This document shows positions 25,007 to 35,674 of a stretch of DNA of 64,000 nucleotides, piece by piece (the first letter of the stretch is position 1; each line of letters starts with the position of its first letter). The stretch covers positions 1,426,001-1,490,000 of the forward strand of contig JAHRBC010000008.1 of assembly GCA_022702545.1 (NCBI GenBank), given 5' to 3'. The stretch is from Phycomyces nitens (lineage: Eukaryota > Mucoromycota > Mucoromycetes > Mucorales > Phycomycetaceae). Position numbers and translations under genes: made by a program. A model generated the notes under the pieces. The model had not been told where the DNA came from. It did not search any database and worked only from the letters and a program-made list of their open reading frames with translations.

Positions 25007-26471
25007 TTTCTACAAATAAATCAATATCAATTAATATAAATAAATATGCTGGTATATGTATATATACATACAAGTAAAAAGAGCAAGTAAGAGAGGTTGG
25101 TTTGGTTTGTTTGAGATGATATTTAAGAGAATTTTTCTACTTCTTTAATAAGATCAAAACGTCTTTTCAACTCAGAGAAGTATAAACATTGGATACACAA
25201 ATTGGCATCTTCTTTTGGATTTTTTTGATTTACCAATCATATTTTATTTTACGATCCAGACATCTTGGCCAGAGTCTTTTTTTTCCTTTTTCTCCTTCTT
25301 TTCCTCTCTTATTATTTTTGATACTCAATACACGGTAAGTTTTTTTAATATATTTTTTATTTTTACTGACTATGAGACTTGATTATAGAGGGTATATTCT
25401 CCCTTTGTTTCTACTTGAAAGACCAAACAAGACATGCAAACGTAAGATATCATTATGCCTAGTACAAGTACTCACCATCTTTCTATACTCTGCTTTCCTA
25501 TTATCCTTACTTACTCTGGTCTTGGCTCTTGAAAAATATTATGGTAAATATATATAAAATATTATTTTTTGTTTTACAGTTACTAAATATCTGTTATAGA
25601 TTCTTTTGGCTCATCTCTCATTTATACTGCCGTGTTGTGGCCGATGATATAAAGTAAGTTATTTTAAAACAAGTCTCTTATACTTTCAGCATACATTATA
25701 CTAACTGTGGTACTTCAAAACAGGACCAAAGAGTATAAAATGTTTGTTATGATACCTGTAAGTACCGCAATATATATATTTTACATTTTGATGACTATAT
25801 TCTAATGGACTCTTTATTCTAGAGTATAAAATATAGCACTGGACAACTCCCTGAGTATACTTCGTTTTGCCCAAGATCTGGCCGTGAGTATTTATTTACA
25901 AATACAAATAGATACAGTAGCTCTAGTAAAGAAATCAATCGTATGATTATAGCCCCCACCTAGAGAATATTTTTTATGAAACAAATAAAAACAAAATGAT
26001 TATTCAGCCAAAACGCTTCTTTAAAATCTACACTTTCCCCATAATTGTGTATCATGAACTACACTTTCTCCATAATCGTGTACCGTAAACTACACTTACT
26101 CTTCATTGTCTATTATAAATTAATTAATAAATAATATTATGAAATGGAGAAAGTGTATGTGCTGAGGTGGTACCCAATTCTTAATCTTTTTTTATAACAA
26201 ATGAAACTCAAAATGGATTTTACTGACCACATAAGCTTGGAGTACAAGTGTTTACACAGAGTACATATTATGGATTGTATATGACAGACTAAAGAACTCT
26301 ATTGTGGTGTGACAGGTAAAGGGTTTCTTTATGATCTCAAGCTTCTTTCTACCCGTTATTATTAAGCTAGGTATCATGATGGTAATTAGAGTAAAACCAT
26401 ATAGAAATCAATGATTTAAACATAATATTCCCACTCTTTCTACCCTATGAAACTGTATGCTTTTTGCAGTG
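25007..26471 (+). other. U3 right arm: small-exon region and subterminal repeats
   Basis: Plus-strand exon-like pieces with good splice signals: a donor GTAAGTTTTT near 25336, an exon of about 25389-25440 ending before GTAAGATATC, a donor GTAAGTTATT near 25652, an acceptor before GACCAAAGAG near 25724, and a donor GTAAGTACCG near 25759. No long frame is present. From about 26028 to the end the sequence is non-coding and repetitive. Confidence 0.35.
26028..26120. repeat. Three 31-bp direct repeats near the U3 right end
   Basis: CTACACTTTCCCCATAAT-type units start at 26028, 26059 and 26090. The core TACACTTTC also occurs just inside the left terminus (about 20406) and, inverted, at about 26152. 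Repeated subterminal motifs at both ends are typical of CACTA-like transposase binding regions. Confidence 0.7.
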
Positions 26472-27014
26472 ATAAGTATACCGTGAATATAGCTATAGCC
26501 ATGAATCTAGACCAAATTACTAGGCTGTATATTATGAGAAAAAATTTTATCAATAAAAACATATTCGTAAACTATTTGCCATAATCTATTATAAAGAAGT
26601 ATATAATAAATTACCAATTGAAAGTATTCAAAGCCTCAAAAATATTAAACAGCCAATAAATACATGTCTGGTGGAAGATAGTTGAATGGATAGACAAGGG
26701 AAAGTAATGAAAGTTGAATCTTGATCTGTCAAAAATAGATCTTATTATTGACCTTGAAATAATAATTCATGTAACGTTATACTGAAAAGAGATAAAATAT
26801 ACACTTTCAGTTACAGTTCTGTACCTCCTTGAGGTTAATGAGCCGACATGCCCAAAACTAGAGCATTATATCTGCCGAATTACTGCAACATCTCATATGA
26901 CTCGTCATTCATATCTGGAGGTTAATATTTCTATTTAATTCTAGGATTTTTTATTTATTTGCCTCGGGATTTCACTTACTATCACGTCTGGGAATCGTAC
27001 ATTTTTTTGCAGTG
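26472..27014. other. U2 right arm distal to U3
   Basis: AT-rich sequence with no gene. It starts with the ATA duplication of U3 and ends with the U2 terminus. A TACACTTTCAGTTACAG motif near 26799 resembles the subterminal motifs of U3. Confidence 0.6.
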
Positions 27015-27981
27015 ACAGCAGTTGTAGCCAAGGCTGTGTAAAGTATTTCTTATCGTAGCCTTTGAAATGGGGACTTTGATGATGTCCTCCATGTCATTTG
27101 TAATTGAAGATAATGTTTGATGTCGATCTTCTCTAACAATCATCTCCAAATGACGTTCATCTCTGGGAGTGAGAATCTTAGGCCGGCCTGTGCAAGATTT
27201 ATCTTCTACGGATCCAGTCTTGTAGTACTTGTGTACTATACGGCGTACTGTTTCTTTATTGACATTACAACGTTTCTCAATTTCAACAAATGATAATCCT
27301 GCCATGTGTAAACCGACGAGAATTCCCTTATCAGTGTTTGAGAGCTTAGTATAGATGTGATGGCGTGTCTCCTTTTCATTGCATGATTGCGAGGTAGACA
27401 TGTTTAGATTATTAAAGAAAAAGAACTAAAAATGAAAAATACAAGCATATCAAGGTATGCAGTCGGAAATTCAAACCACAAAATTTTTTTGATTACCCTG
27501 TATTTTCCCCACTCTTCAACACCATCAGTTTTGCTCTTTCAGCAGTCCTTTCTACAATCTCTTTGCGGCATGTGTTCTCTTGCCACTTACCTTCAACTCA
27601 ACTGTGATAAATTTGGCTACCTCTCTAGACGTTCTTTTGGCCTCGCCCACAATTGTTCCCCATGGTCTTCCTGCTTTTCCTTCCTCTTGGAAACATCTCA
27701 GGATCAAGGATGCCTACAAAATTGATCATACCTTGGAGGTTCTCTCTCGTTTCTCTCCTTCCTCCTTTCCTCAATTGCCTGGTATACTTCACAAGTGTTT
27801 CACCCATATAGATCAGCACTCGCTTTTCTTACAAGGTTTTATCATCTGCGCTTGCTTGCCTCAAAGCATTCTAACTGCCCAATTCCCTGATCTTTTGCCT
27901 CGGACTGGCTCAGACATCGACCCTTCCACGCTTCTATCTACCACTGGAAAAATGGGCTTGATTACTAGTGTGGAAAGATAA

Positions 27982-28369
27982 GTAAACAATAGTGTAATTA
28001 CCTGAATTATGATAGACTCTACATATAATTCCGCTTGAGAACAACCTGGTATTAGCTGCTAGCAGTATGTCGTGATAATTGCTAGCATAATTATTGAAAG
28101 AGGTGCTGCAGCTGAGGTCCAGTAGCACTTTTGGCGGGTATATCTAATTAGGTTATGGGGGGATTAAGCATTTAAATGTGTGGTTCCGTTTTGAAAGAAT
28201 CTATTTTGAGAGAATAACACTGTAGTATTTTACATCTTTACTACACTTTTTTCATCCTCATAGTGTAGTATTTAACCTTGCTAACCATCTTCTTTATTCT
28301 TCTTGACCAATAATATATCACCCATTATTTGATTTCCCGTTTATAATTGATTGGTAATGTTTTATGTTT
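27982..28369. other. Unassigned stretch between LINE-1 and U7
   Basis: No gene is seen. It may include the LINE-1 3' region and the left terminus of U7. A candidate CACTTTTGGCGGG at 28126 is not close enough to the U6 ends to call a border. Confidence 0.4.
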
Positions 28370-28439
28370 TTATTTTTATTAGAAAGAATAGAATGTTTCT
28401 AGGTTTAGGGTCTACTATTACGCCTATTCCTATGGCCTA

Positions 28440-29168
28440 GCCGTTTCTACCTGGTTGCCTGCTGCTATTTGGATGGAATATTTTTCTACAAAAAAAATAC
28501 CTGCAATAATATGAATATCCAGTGATTTTTTGGGCTGCAGGAGTGTTCTGTAAAAGATAAAAGAAGTGTTAATGATATGGGGTACAAAGAGAAAATTTTT
28601 GTGTGTCAAAAGATACTTACATTGCAAGAGATGGGCAAGAGTGCGCAAAGGGGACTTGAATTTTAAGGCTGGATGGGCTGTGTGGCAGGTTTTACTATAA
28701 AAAAGGGAATAAAAATTAATATGGGTGAACAGAGTGATGATATATTTAATTTACATACCAGGAGCCAAATGGGTTATCAAAGTAGAGGGCATGGTGTGCA
28801 AAGAAAGACCAAGTGAGTCTATAAAACACATAATAATAATTATTAATAAATAGTCTGAATAATATTTTGGATAAGCAAAAAGAGATTTATAAAGAATATT
28901 ACCTTTATGATTACAATTGTGAATGATGGAGGAGGCTAATGGCATGAATAGAAAGGGCAGTCTACAATGGAATAGAGTCAGAGAGGGAACAAGTATGATT
29001 GAAAGAAAATTTTTACCTGGTGCTGATGGCATCCTTATATAAGTTGTTTGGCCAATCTAAGAGAGAAAGTGAAAATAATTTTTATCAAGATGATGGTACC
29101 AGTGAATGCGGCCAGTGAGTATTTGTCTAGATGGCCATTGTGGAAAGGATGAGTTGCAATGGGAGCGC
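28440..29168 (-). other. U7 third transcription unit (small exons, minus strand)
   Basis: On the minus strand, segments are separated by GT-AG introns: an exon starting ATGTGCGCTCCC near 29168; a short one before GTAAAAATTT (about 29042-29019); a 59-nt exon (about 28960-28902); a 60-nt exon ending before GTATGTAAAT (about 28818-28759); and further ones to about 28500. The 59-nt exon corresponds in length and position to the 59-nt exon repeated in U6. The product is not recognised. Confidence 0.4.
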
Positions 29169-29616
29169 ACATCTATGAAAAAGAGGTTAATTTGTGTGTA
29201 TAAAGAGGTATAAAAAATGTCTTACCAGAGAAAGGCACCAATATCAAAAAAGCAAACAAAAGAAAAAATAAAGGGAACCAAAGAAAAAGGAGAGAGTCTG
29301 AATTTTTTTTTCACCTTTGAAGCATGCTGCAGAAAGCATGATGAATTGAGCCCAAAAACAATATCAAGGCCAATTTGCATCTCAGTGCTTCAAGACAATA
29401 GAGGAACATCTTTATAGTCATTCAAAATGCCTATATATAATGGCCTTTTTGATAGTATTCAACCTCTCTTACCTTTACACCAACCCACACACACACACAC
29501 ACACTTACTTACTCACTCACCCAAACAGTTTTTGTATGTATATGATATTTATTTTTATTTCAATTGAACAAAAACTAATAATTATAATCGAAATATACTT
29601 TACCATATTCTAGAAA

Positions 29617-30565
29617 ATGGTTAACCAAAGAAGATCAATTGCTCCTCGTCCCACTCTTGCTGGTCCTGCTCCTGCTCCTGATATGGAACAGATTATGGCA
29701 AAGCTTTCCAAGATGGAAGGCAAAATGACAAACGTCGAAGTGCAAGTGGGGTCTGTAAAGGCTCAACTCAACGTTGTTGTGGCTGGTAATGCTTCAACCA
29801 TTAGAGCAATTGGTGCATTGGGTAGTGCCCATAACACTGCTCTTGTCAACAATCCCACCGTTCCTGTTGCACCTGTTGCTCTTCTACCAGTTGTGCCAAC
29901 CAAGCAGACAAACAACGATGTCTATGTAAGTAGCAAATTATATAGTATGTTATCAATTCATTATCTCATATACTGTGTAAGGCGGCAATTCACAAATATT
30001 TGTGGAAGCCAAAGTTTTCGTCAAGAATAACTGCAGAGATCTTGGCAAACAACAACAAGCCAAAGTGGAATACAAACGTTCCTTTTAACCAAAGTCCAAA
30101 CAAGGAGTTAGTTGTTAGGATCCTCAACTACTTGGAGCCCAAGTTTGAGAGCAAGGGAATGAGGAGAAGTGACTTGCACAAGAACCTTCATAACAACTTC
30201 AGGAGCCAAAGTTCCAAAGACAAGAAGTCTTCTTTAGAGAAAGCTGCCATGAACACTCGTTCAAGAAGGGCAAACCATGCAGGCGAGGTAAGATATACTT
30301 TAAATAACTAATAAATATTTAATATCAAAGAAGCAGTATTAACTGAAAATTTTAGAGCCTTTCTCAGCACTTGAATGCTTACCTTGACAATGAGAACACA
30401 ATCAATGAGATGATGGGCAAAGATTGTGCCAACATGATTGTTAATATCAGGAGGAAACAAAGCACGGACAAGAGTATGGTGAGACTTTGTTTATTGAGAG
30501 AGAAAGAATTTGTGGATAAGATGAAGACTATTGCTATTCGTATTGTGCGTTTATATAGACATTGA
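29617..30565 (+). pseudogene. U7 gene B, truncated
   Basis: Exon 1 29617-29925 (MVNQRRSIAPRP, coiled-coil-like, then a Val/Pro/Ala-rich tail) and exon 2 29982-30287 (306 nt; NNKPKW, NQSPNKELV, RSRRANHAGE) are well formed. Exon 3 starts at 30356 (NAYLDNENTINEMMGKDC) but reads into unrelated sequence and stops at 30563-30565 without the W-R-S-D-E motif; exon 4 is absent. It is closest to gene B of U6, sharing IAPR, ESPNKELV/QSPNKELV and RSRR. Confidence 0.7.
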
Positions 30566-30825
30566 GATGAGTGCTAGTGATGATATGATGATATCATGTA
30601 ATGTCTGTTTTCTCTACCAACTATTAAATATGACTTGTTATTTTACTTAGTACTATTAACCTGTGTGTTGGTACTAGTTGTTAGTGTGTCTTTACGTATG
30701 AATAATGTATTTGGGAAGGTACACTCTTTAGTGCACTTCCAGTAGGTTAGTTATTCAATATGTTTCAATATTGGCAATTTGTGTTAATGTTTCAATCTAC
30801 GATTATGTTGGATACAACAACTTTG

Positions 30826-32050
30826 ACCCCTCCCAAATTTCAGTGAACAATCCCATGTTTGCTGCTATTACCCGTAGTGCAATGGCCAACAATAGTAGCA
30901 TGCAAGCACCTCTAATTGCTGCTACTAGCCCAGTACCAGAAGTTGTTCATAACTTTCAAGGACTAGAAGATCCTGTTCTCACCTTGTTGCGTTCAACCAA
31001 TGCAAATATCAATAGTCTTGCTGATCAAATAAAAATGATTACGACTATTGTTGGGGACTCCAAAGGTTTAATCACCCGTTTGGAGCAAACAGTAAAGGAG
31101 ATTGTTGATGCCCAGACAGTCATCAGCACCACTCCAGTCAGCCAAAACACGGCAGTAGAGATCCAGAGGATGCCAGATTTTCGATCCCTTTTGGAGGAGA
31201 ATCATGTTCCTGGAAAAAGACATCGTCAGATATCTGTAAGTTTTGTTAGAAAACATAGTGATGGTAAATATATTAAATGCTTTATTCATAGAAAATGATC
31301 AATGGTTACTTGAAAAAGCCAGATTTTAAACACATTGATCCTTTAAAAGAAGCTGAAAATGATGCAAAACCAGGGTGGTGCCTGACCAGCTACTTTAAGG
31401 GTGGATACAACCATGGTTTGGCCATGGTATTGATTGCCAACCTGAGAAACCAGGAAGCTTCTGTTGGGGTCGCAACAAGCGATCTTGCCAGAATGGTTAA
31501 AAACCATTTCTGCAATCAGGTGTGTCAGTTTCGCAGATCTCCAGAGGCTGCGGATAAAAAACGATTAGCATCTAGAAGGCATCAGCGTGGTGTGGCAGTA
31601 AGTTTTGGGCAATCACTTTAATAAATATAGTTTAATTTAAATTGATGAAATAAATATCTAGCTTCTTCGACGTCGTTCTGGTGCATATGCCAAGTATAAA
31701 GAACGGATTGACTGAGAGATGGGAAAGTCTGACTGTGTCAAGGTGTTGCAAAAGGCCGCAATGTCAGATGATGAGACTGATGGTGAAGATCAGCTCACAG
31801 CTTACCGACCAAGCTGGAGAAGTGATGAGGTAATATATATTTAAATATTATTCTTTATATTAAAAATTAAATATACTTAATTATTATAATATAGCTCCAA
31901 AAGTTCCTGGACATGGTTGATGATTTTGCTTCCCAGTCTTTGAAGAAGAAAGCAGCCCGATTGTTGAAGTGTGTTGCAGCTGTGAAAGAAGCTGAACTGC
32001 CTGTTGATTTAGCAGTCCCACTCCCTCAATGGGCTGTAAAAAATAATTAA
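30826..32050 (+). pseudogene. U4 gene B, 5' truncated, one nonsense codon
   Basis: Exons ~30826-31235, 31292-31597 (306 nt), 31662-31829 and 31895-32050 match U3 gene B, with identical protein over exons 1-2. Only the first codons and start are lost at the U7/U4 junction. In exon 3 the codon CGA of U3 has become TGA (31713-31715), a C to T change at a CpG. The gene is inactive. Confidence 0.85.
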
Positions 32051-32486
32051 ATATATTCTATTTTGTTCTATTTTGCTCTATCTTATTTATCCGAGCCATA
32101 TATTCCCAATATTTTTGATTATGTTGATAGTAAAAAATGGTATTATATATATATTTATGCGTATATTTTTCTAAGTAAAGGGACAATGAGCATCTTAATG
32201 TTTCCACTTTCTGTTATATGCTCTCCAATGGCAACTGACAACAGAATACGGTGTACTGGCAGAATGTTTTGGTAATCGCCTCTGGTAAATGTCGTCTCAC
32301 ACAGCTCTACATCTTGTCCACTTCTTACATCTTGGCTTGCTGTCCGGTACCACTTAATGTATGCAAAAACATGCTGATCAAATTGGCCAGTTCTTGAATC
32401 AAAGATGGCATTTGCAAAAAGGTATTGAATTTGGCCAGTGAAGGCACTAATCCCACGGTCATTGTTCTCACCAAATAAGGCTTGTA

Positions 32487-34095
32487 CAGTAGGTGGAAAA
32501 AGGGTTCGCATGTTCTATTAAAAAATATATATATTGATAGTACTCTTTCAATTTTTAATATTTTTATATAAAACAAAATGTTTTATATGCATTATATATA
32601 ACACTACCACATATAAAAATATCAACGGCTGAGAATGAATATTGATTTAATAAAACTAAGACAAATTTTTGAAAAGTATGCGAACCCTTTTTCCACTTTG
32701 GATAAATTAGTAGAAAATAAATTATTTCTCTATGACTTTTGCTTATAAATTGTTCAAAGTCACATATAATAGTCAAAATGTCATATAATCAGAATATAAA
32801 ACAAAAACATATATAAATGACTAAGTTTTTCTTTTTATTTTCATATTATTCCTTGTTTCTTTTAAAATGAAAATTCTACCTCTTTCTCTCAGAAATTCTA
32901 TCCAAAGTCAGCTTCAAAGTGGTGTCTCTGTCAAGAAAATTTCCAAGAACCTTTCTATCTCTGCTGGGACTGTATCCAAGTATAAAAAGAAGATGAAGAT
33001 CACTGAAAAAATCTCTATTGGTGGCCGAATTGCAAAAATTTCCCAAGTCAGAAGGTGCCTGTTAGTAAGACAATTTGTAACTGGTGAAATACAAACTGCC
33101 AAAGAAGCACATATGAAATTAGATCAAGAGGGACTGCAGCTTGACTATTCTACTGTTTGCAAGACCCTGAAGGCACTTGGTTTCAGAGCAGCAATTAAAA
33201 AGAAGAAGCCAATGATATCAGAGAAAAATCGACAAGCAAGACTTAAATGGGCTTTAGAGCATTGACACTAAACTATTCATGATTGGAAACGTATTATATT
33301 CTCAGATGAGACCAAAATCAATATTTGGGGATCTGATGGAGTAAAATATCATTGGAAAAGGCCAGATGACCCACTACAAGACTATCATCTTGATTTAACT
33401 GTAAAACATGGAGGAGGCAGTTTGATGATGTGGGGATGTATGACTTATGAAGGCATTGGATATGGTTGTCACATACAAGAACTCATGACAAGCAAAGTTT
33501 ACTGTGATATACTTGAAGATAACCTGAAAGAAACTATAGATTTCTATGGTTTTGATAAGCAAAATATCATTTTTCAGCATGATAATGACCCAAAACACAC
33601 AGCCAAGACAACCAAACAGTACATCAGTGATATGGAATTGCAAGTACTCCCTTGGCCAGCCCAATCCCCAGACCTGAACCCAATTGAGCATCTTTGGCAT
33701 CATTTAAAGTTGCAACTTTCTTTATACTCTTTGAAGGCTAAAGGAGTACATGAACTTTGGGAAAGATGTGATAAAGAATAGAACAATATCACGCAGGATA
33801 TTTGTAAAAAGTATATAGATACAATGCCAGCAAGAGTTGAAGCAGTAATTAAGGCAAAAGGCAAAAATACTAAATATTAATAAAAGTGGCAAAAGGGTTC
33901 GCATGTAATAAAAATCTTTGTATTTATTTATCTCAATATGTTTTGAATCTCCGCTTATAAAATTTATAATAAATATACACCTAAAAAATAACTTTCAAAT
34001 ACTTTTTGTTTTATGCTAATATGATGCATATTCATAGAGATATTATAAGAATAATAAATAATATATAAACATGCGAACCCTTTATCCACCTACTG
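32487..34095 (+). mobile_element. Tc1-B: Tc1/mariner transposon, 1609 bp, TSD TA
   Basis: Left end CAGTAGGTGGAAAAAGGGTT (32487) and right end in reverse complement CAGTAGGTGGATAAAGGGTT; TA on each side (32485-32486, 34096-34097). The U3 counterpart has a single TA here, which confirms the insertion. A second pair of the same motif lies inside, at about 32677-32698 and 33884-33906, each inverted relative to its outer partner. It carries one broken transposase gene. Confidence 0.95.
32867..33880 (+). pseudogene. Tc1-B transposase, DD34E, three stops
   Basis: One frame of about 337 codons, normal for Tc1, with stops at 33263-33265, 33269-33271 and 33779-33781. It has an N-terminal helix-turn-helix (SVKKISKNLSISAGTVSKYKK), then IIFSDETK (first Asp), IIFQHDNDPKH (second Asp) and SPDLNPIEHLW (Glu), with 34 residues between the second Asp and the Glu. 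All three catalytic acids remain, but the stops make it inactive. Confidence 0.9.
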
Positions 34096-35674
34096 TATAT
34101 ATGATCCGCGGTTGGCTCTACCATTGCAACTTTTATAAACCTGGCCAAGAAAATTGATGGAAGGAATCTTCTGGATCATGTTGTTGATGAATGTCTCCCC
34201 AAAAACTGCATCTCGATATCCTCTTATTTGATCATCACCATATGACGTGCGGTAGAACTCAAGCAGATGGGCATACTCTTCTTCTTTCATTGGCATGTGG
34301 TTGCCAAGAGCAAGAGGAAAGGCAGACGGTGGCAGTGGTTCATTGCCTTTGATACCAAATATATTGCGTTCGGCGGAGTCAAGGAAGTTCTTCAGGTGGA
34401 ATCCAGCAGGAGAGAAAGGAATGTATGGCGTAGTGGGGATGGTGACAGCAGGAGCAATATGGACAAGTTCAGAAATCAAAGAAGTGTGCGATTCATTTTC
34501 AACAAATGGCAAGATTCCACGGGCAAGATCAACTTTGAATATATCCTCAAGGTACTTTCTCATAAAGGTTCCCTCAAAGCCATCTTTCTTATTTGTGGAG
34601 TAGCTTTTCAAGATACCATTATATCGTTCAAAGCTGAATAACCAGTACCCATATACCGGCCCAAAGTTCAGGATCGTTTCTTGCAGATGAAGATGCAGAT
34701 GCATATTAGGTGAGACGAATTCTGTGCCGTATATGTTCTGACATTGACAGCCAAACAACTCCAGACAGTAGTGGGCCTCAGCCAATTCATCTTTGGATAT
34801 ACTCGGTCTTGCCAAGTATCTGCACCCATTCACAAAGCACATCCAGTTGTCCAGATTCTCGCGTGGTAAGCAACCCAGCAAAAGAACAGGGGAGTACACC
34901 AGGCACCAAGATCTCCACTCATCGGCCTTCATGAAAGGAAAATCCTTTCCAATTTTCTTTCTTAGTGGCGTGAAGTCTGGGGGAAGGACCATGGTCTCAG
35001 CCTGTTGCTGCATTTCTGTCAAGTGTCTATTGGTAATCAGGCCAGCTGATCTCCACTTCTCCATCATATGTTTCGCTGTTCTCAGAAAGAGGTTATGCAT
35101 TGGGTCAATAATGGTGCACTCGACTACATTAAAGTACTCAAGATTATGGAGTTCCGACCAGCAGACACCATTCTCTCTTTCCATCCTCTTCTGTTCAGTA
35201 TCACTTGACGCACTCTTCCAGGCAGCAGCATGTTGACGGTTTTTAATATCTGTTCGAGTCACCCACTCTGAGAAGACGAACCCAGAATAGTCTATTCCAG
35301 CATTTCCAGGAAGGCGAGAAAACCTGCGATTACACTTGTGGCAGGCGTTTGTACTGGCATGGGATGTAAATCCACATGTTTTGCGAGCTGCACAAACAAG
35401 AGCACCAGAAGGACAATGGAAGGTTGGCATAATGATACCACCATACAATTTCTTGAGTTCGACAACAAGAGGGGCCAAATAGTGATTGATTTCACTTGTT
35501 CTTGCTTCTTTTGGACCTGGCATCAAACCAACAAGTACTACGTTCTCCTTCTTGTACCTCTCCTCTCTTGGCAAATTATTGATTGAAAGGTAGATTGCTC
35601 CACAAGAATAAGCAATCCCATCAAAAGGCTGAAACCAATCAATATTCAATGTGAGCATCAGAGACCGCTCATGG

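Larger units (their letters stand above)
20395..26471 (+). mobile_element. U3: CACTG element, 6077 bp, TSD ATA, uninterrupted
   Basis: Left end CACTGCAAAAAATATACAC at 20395; right end in reverse complement CACTGCAAAAAGCATACAG at 26471; 20 of the first 23 bases agree. ATA flanks both ends (20392-20394 and 26472-26474). It is the cleanest copy and the reference for U4, which is nearly identical but inverted and fragmented. It holds an open transposase gene, open gene B and a small-exon region. Confidence 0.92.
14767..27014 (+). mobile_element. U2: CACTG element, TSD ACA, contains U3
   Basis: Left end CACTGCAAAAATACCCC (14767) and right end TTTTTTTGCAGTG (27002-27014); both arms share GATTCCC further in. 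ACA flanks both sides (14764-14766, 27015-27017). The host is the Tc1-A transposase. The element's own sequence is 14767-20394 plus 26475-27014, about 6.2 kb. It carries an intact-looking transposase and gene B, so it could be autonomous. Confidence 0.9.
14076..27401 (-). pseudogene. Tc1-A transposase, DD34E, disrupted by U2
   Basis: The N-terminal half is read from 27401 down to about 27015: a helix-turn-helix (FVEIEKRCNVNKETVRRI), the GRP linker (CTGRPKIL) and a second helix-turn-helix. The C-terminal half is read from 14766 down to 14076: MVIWSDESRF (first Asp), FQEDNATPHK (second Asp) and SPDLSPIENIW (Glu), with 34 residues between the second Asp and the Glu. Stops interrupt the C-terminal half (a TAG in place of the usual Trp before PSKSPDLSP and a TGA before FQEDN), and the frame shifts near the U2 junction. 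The gene is dead. Confidence 0.85.
13899..27500 (-). mobile_element. Tc1-A: Tc1/mariner transposon split by U2 (and U3)
   Basis: The left end CAGGGGATTAAAAAATATA and the right end in reverse complement (CAGGGTAATCAAAAAAATT) are imperfect inverted repeats that continue into TTGTGGTTT on both sides. TA flanks both ends (13897-13898 and 27501-27502). Removing the element with one TA rejoins the LINE-1 frame. The element's own sequence is 13899-14766 and 27015-27500, about 1.35 kb, normal for Tc1. Confidence 0.85.
6059..27981 (+). mobile_element. LINE-1: non-LTR retrotransposon (APE-type), interrupted by C2 and Tc1-A
   Basis: Two consecutive open frames (ORF1 with CCHC knuckles; ORF2 with endonuclease and reverse transcriptase) define a LINE. 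The element's own sequence is 6059-8477, 12216-13898 and 27501-~27981. Insertion C2 has CAG on both sides and Tc1-A has TA on both sides. Removing them with one duplication each rejoins ORF2 in the same frame. The 5' border coincides with the ORF1 ATG, so no 5' leader is retained. The 3' end is uncertain; no poly(A) tail is evident. Confidence 0.8.
7388..27981 (+). pseudogene. LINE-1 ORF2: AP endonuclease plus reverse transcriptase, broken
   Basis: Segments 7388-8477, 12219-13898 and 27503-27981 belong to one frame. The endonuclease part shows CRGL, LQETH, LLGDLNYTY and WSDHCLVS. The reverse transcriptase part has SPGPDGLPYE, LLPKKGD, NWRPIALINAD, LLLDQEKAYDRV, GLRQGDPMSPVLFN and AYADDLSVF (catalytic YADD). 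A C-terminal region follows with YLGFPI, LNSLILSKLWHV and, after Tc1-A, TVINLATSLDVLLASP. Stops include TGA at 7754-7756, 8456-8458 and 13439-13441, a TAG at 12377-12379 and a TGA near 12502; most replace an expected Arg. The copy cannot be autonomous. Confidence 0.8.
28370..30825 (-). mobile_element. U7: left half of a U6-like CACTG element (no transposase)
   Basis: Sequence from about 28370 is homologous to the left part of U6 from about 56770 (shared GAAAGAATAGAATG and TTCTACC context, then the same succession of minus-strand small exons, then gene B on the plus strand). The transposase half is missing: at about 30826 the sequence switches to gene B of U4 in the same orientation. A (CA)n run lies at about 29488-29507. 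Confidence 0.6.

Noticed and set aside
28126..28140. CACTTTTGGCGGG as left terminus of U7
   Set aside because: Only CACT and a G-rich stretch agree with U6, and no target duplication can be paired with it.
29486..29510. (CA)n run as a functional element
   Set aside because: It is a simple microsatellite upstream of U7 gene B with nothing else to support a role.
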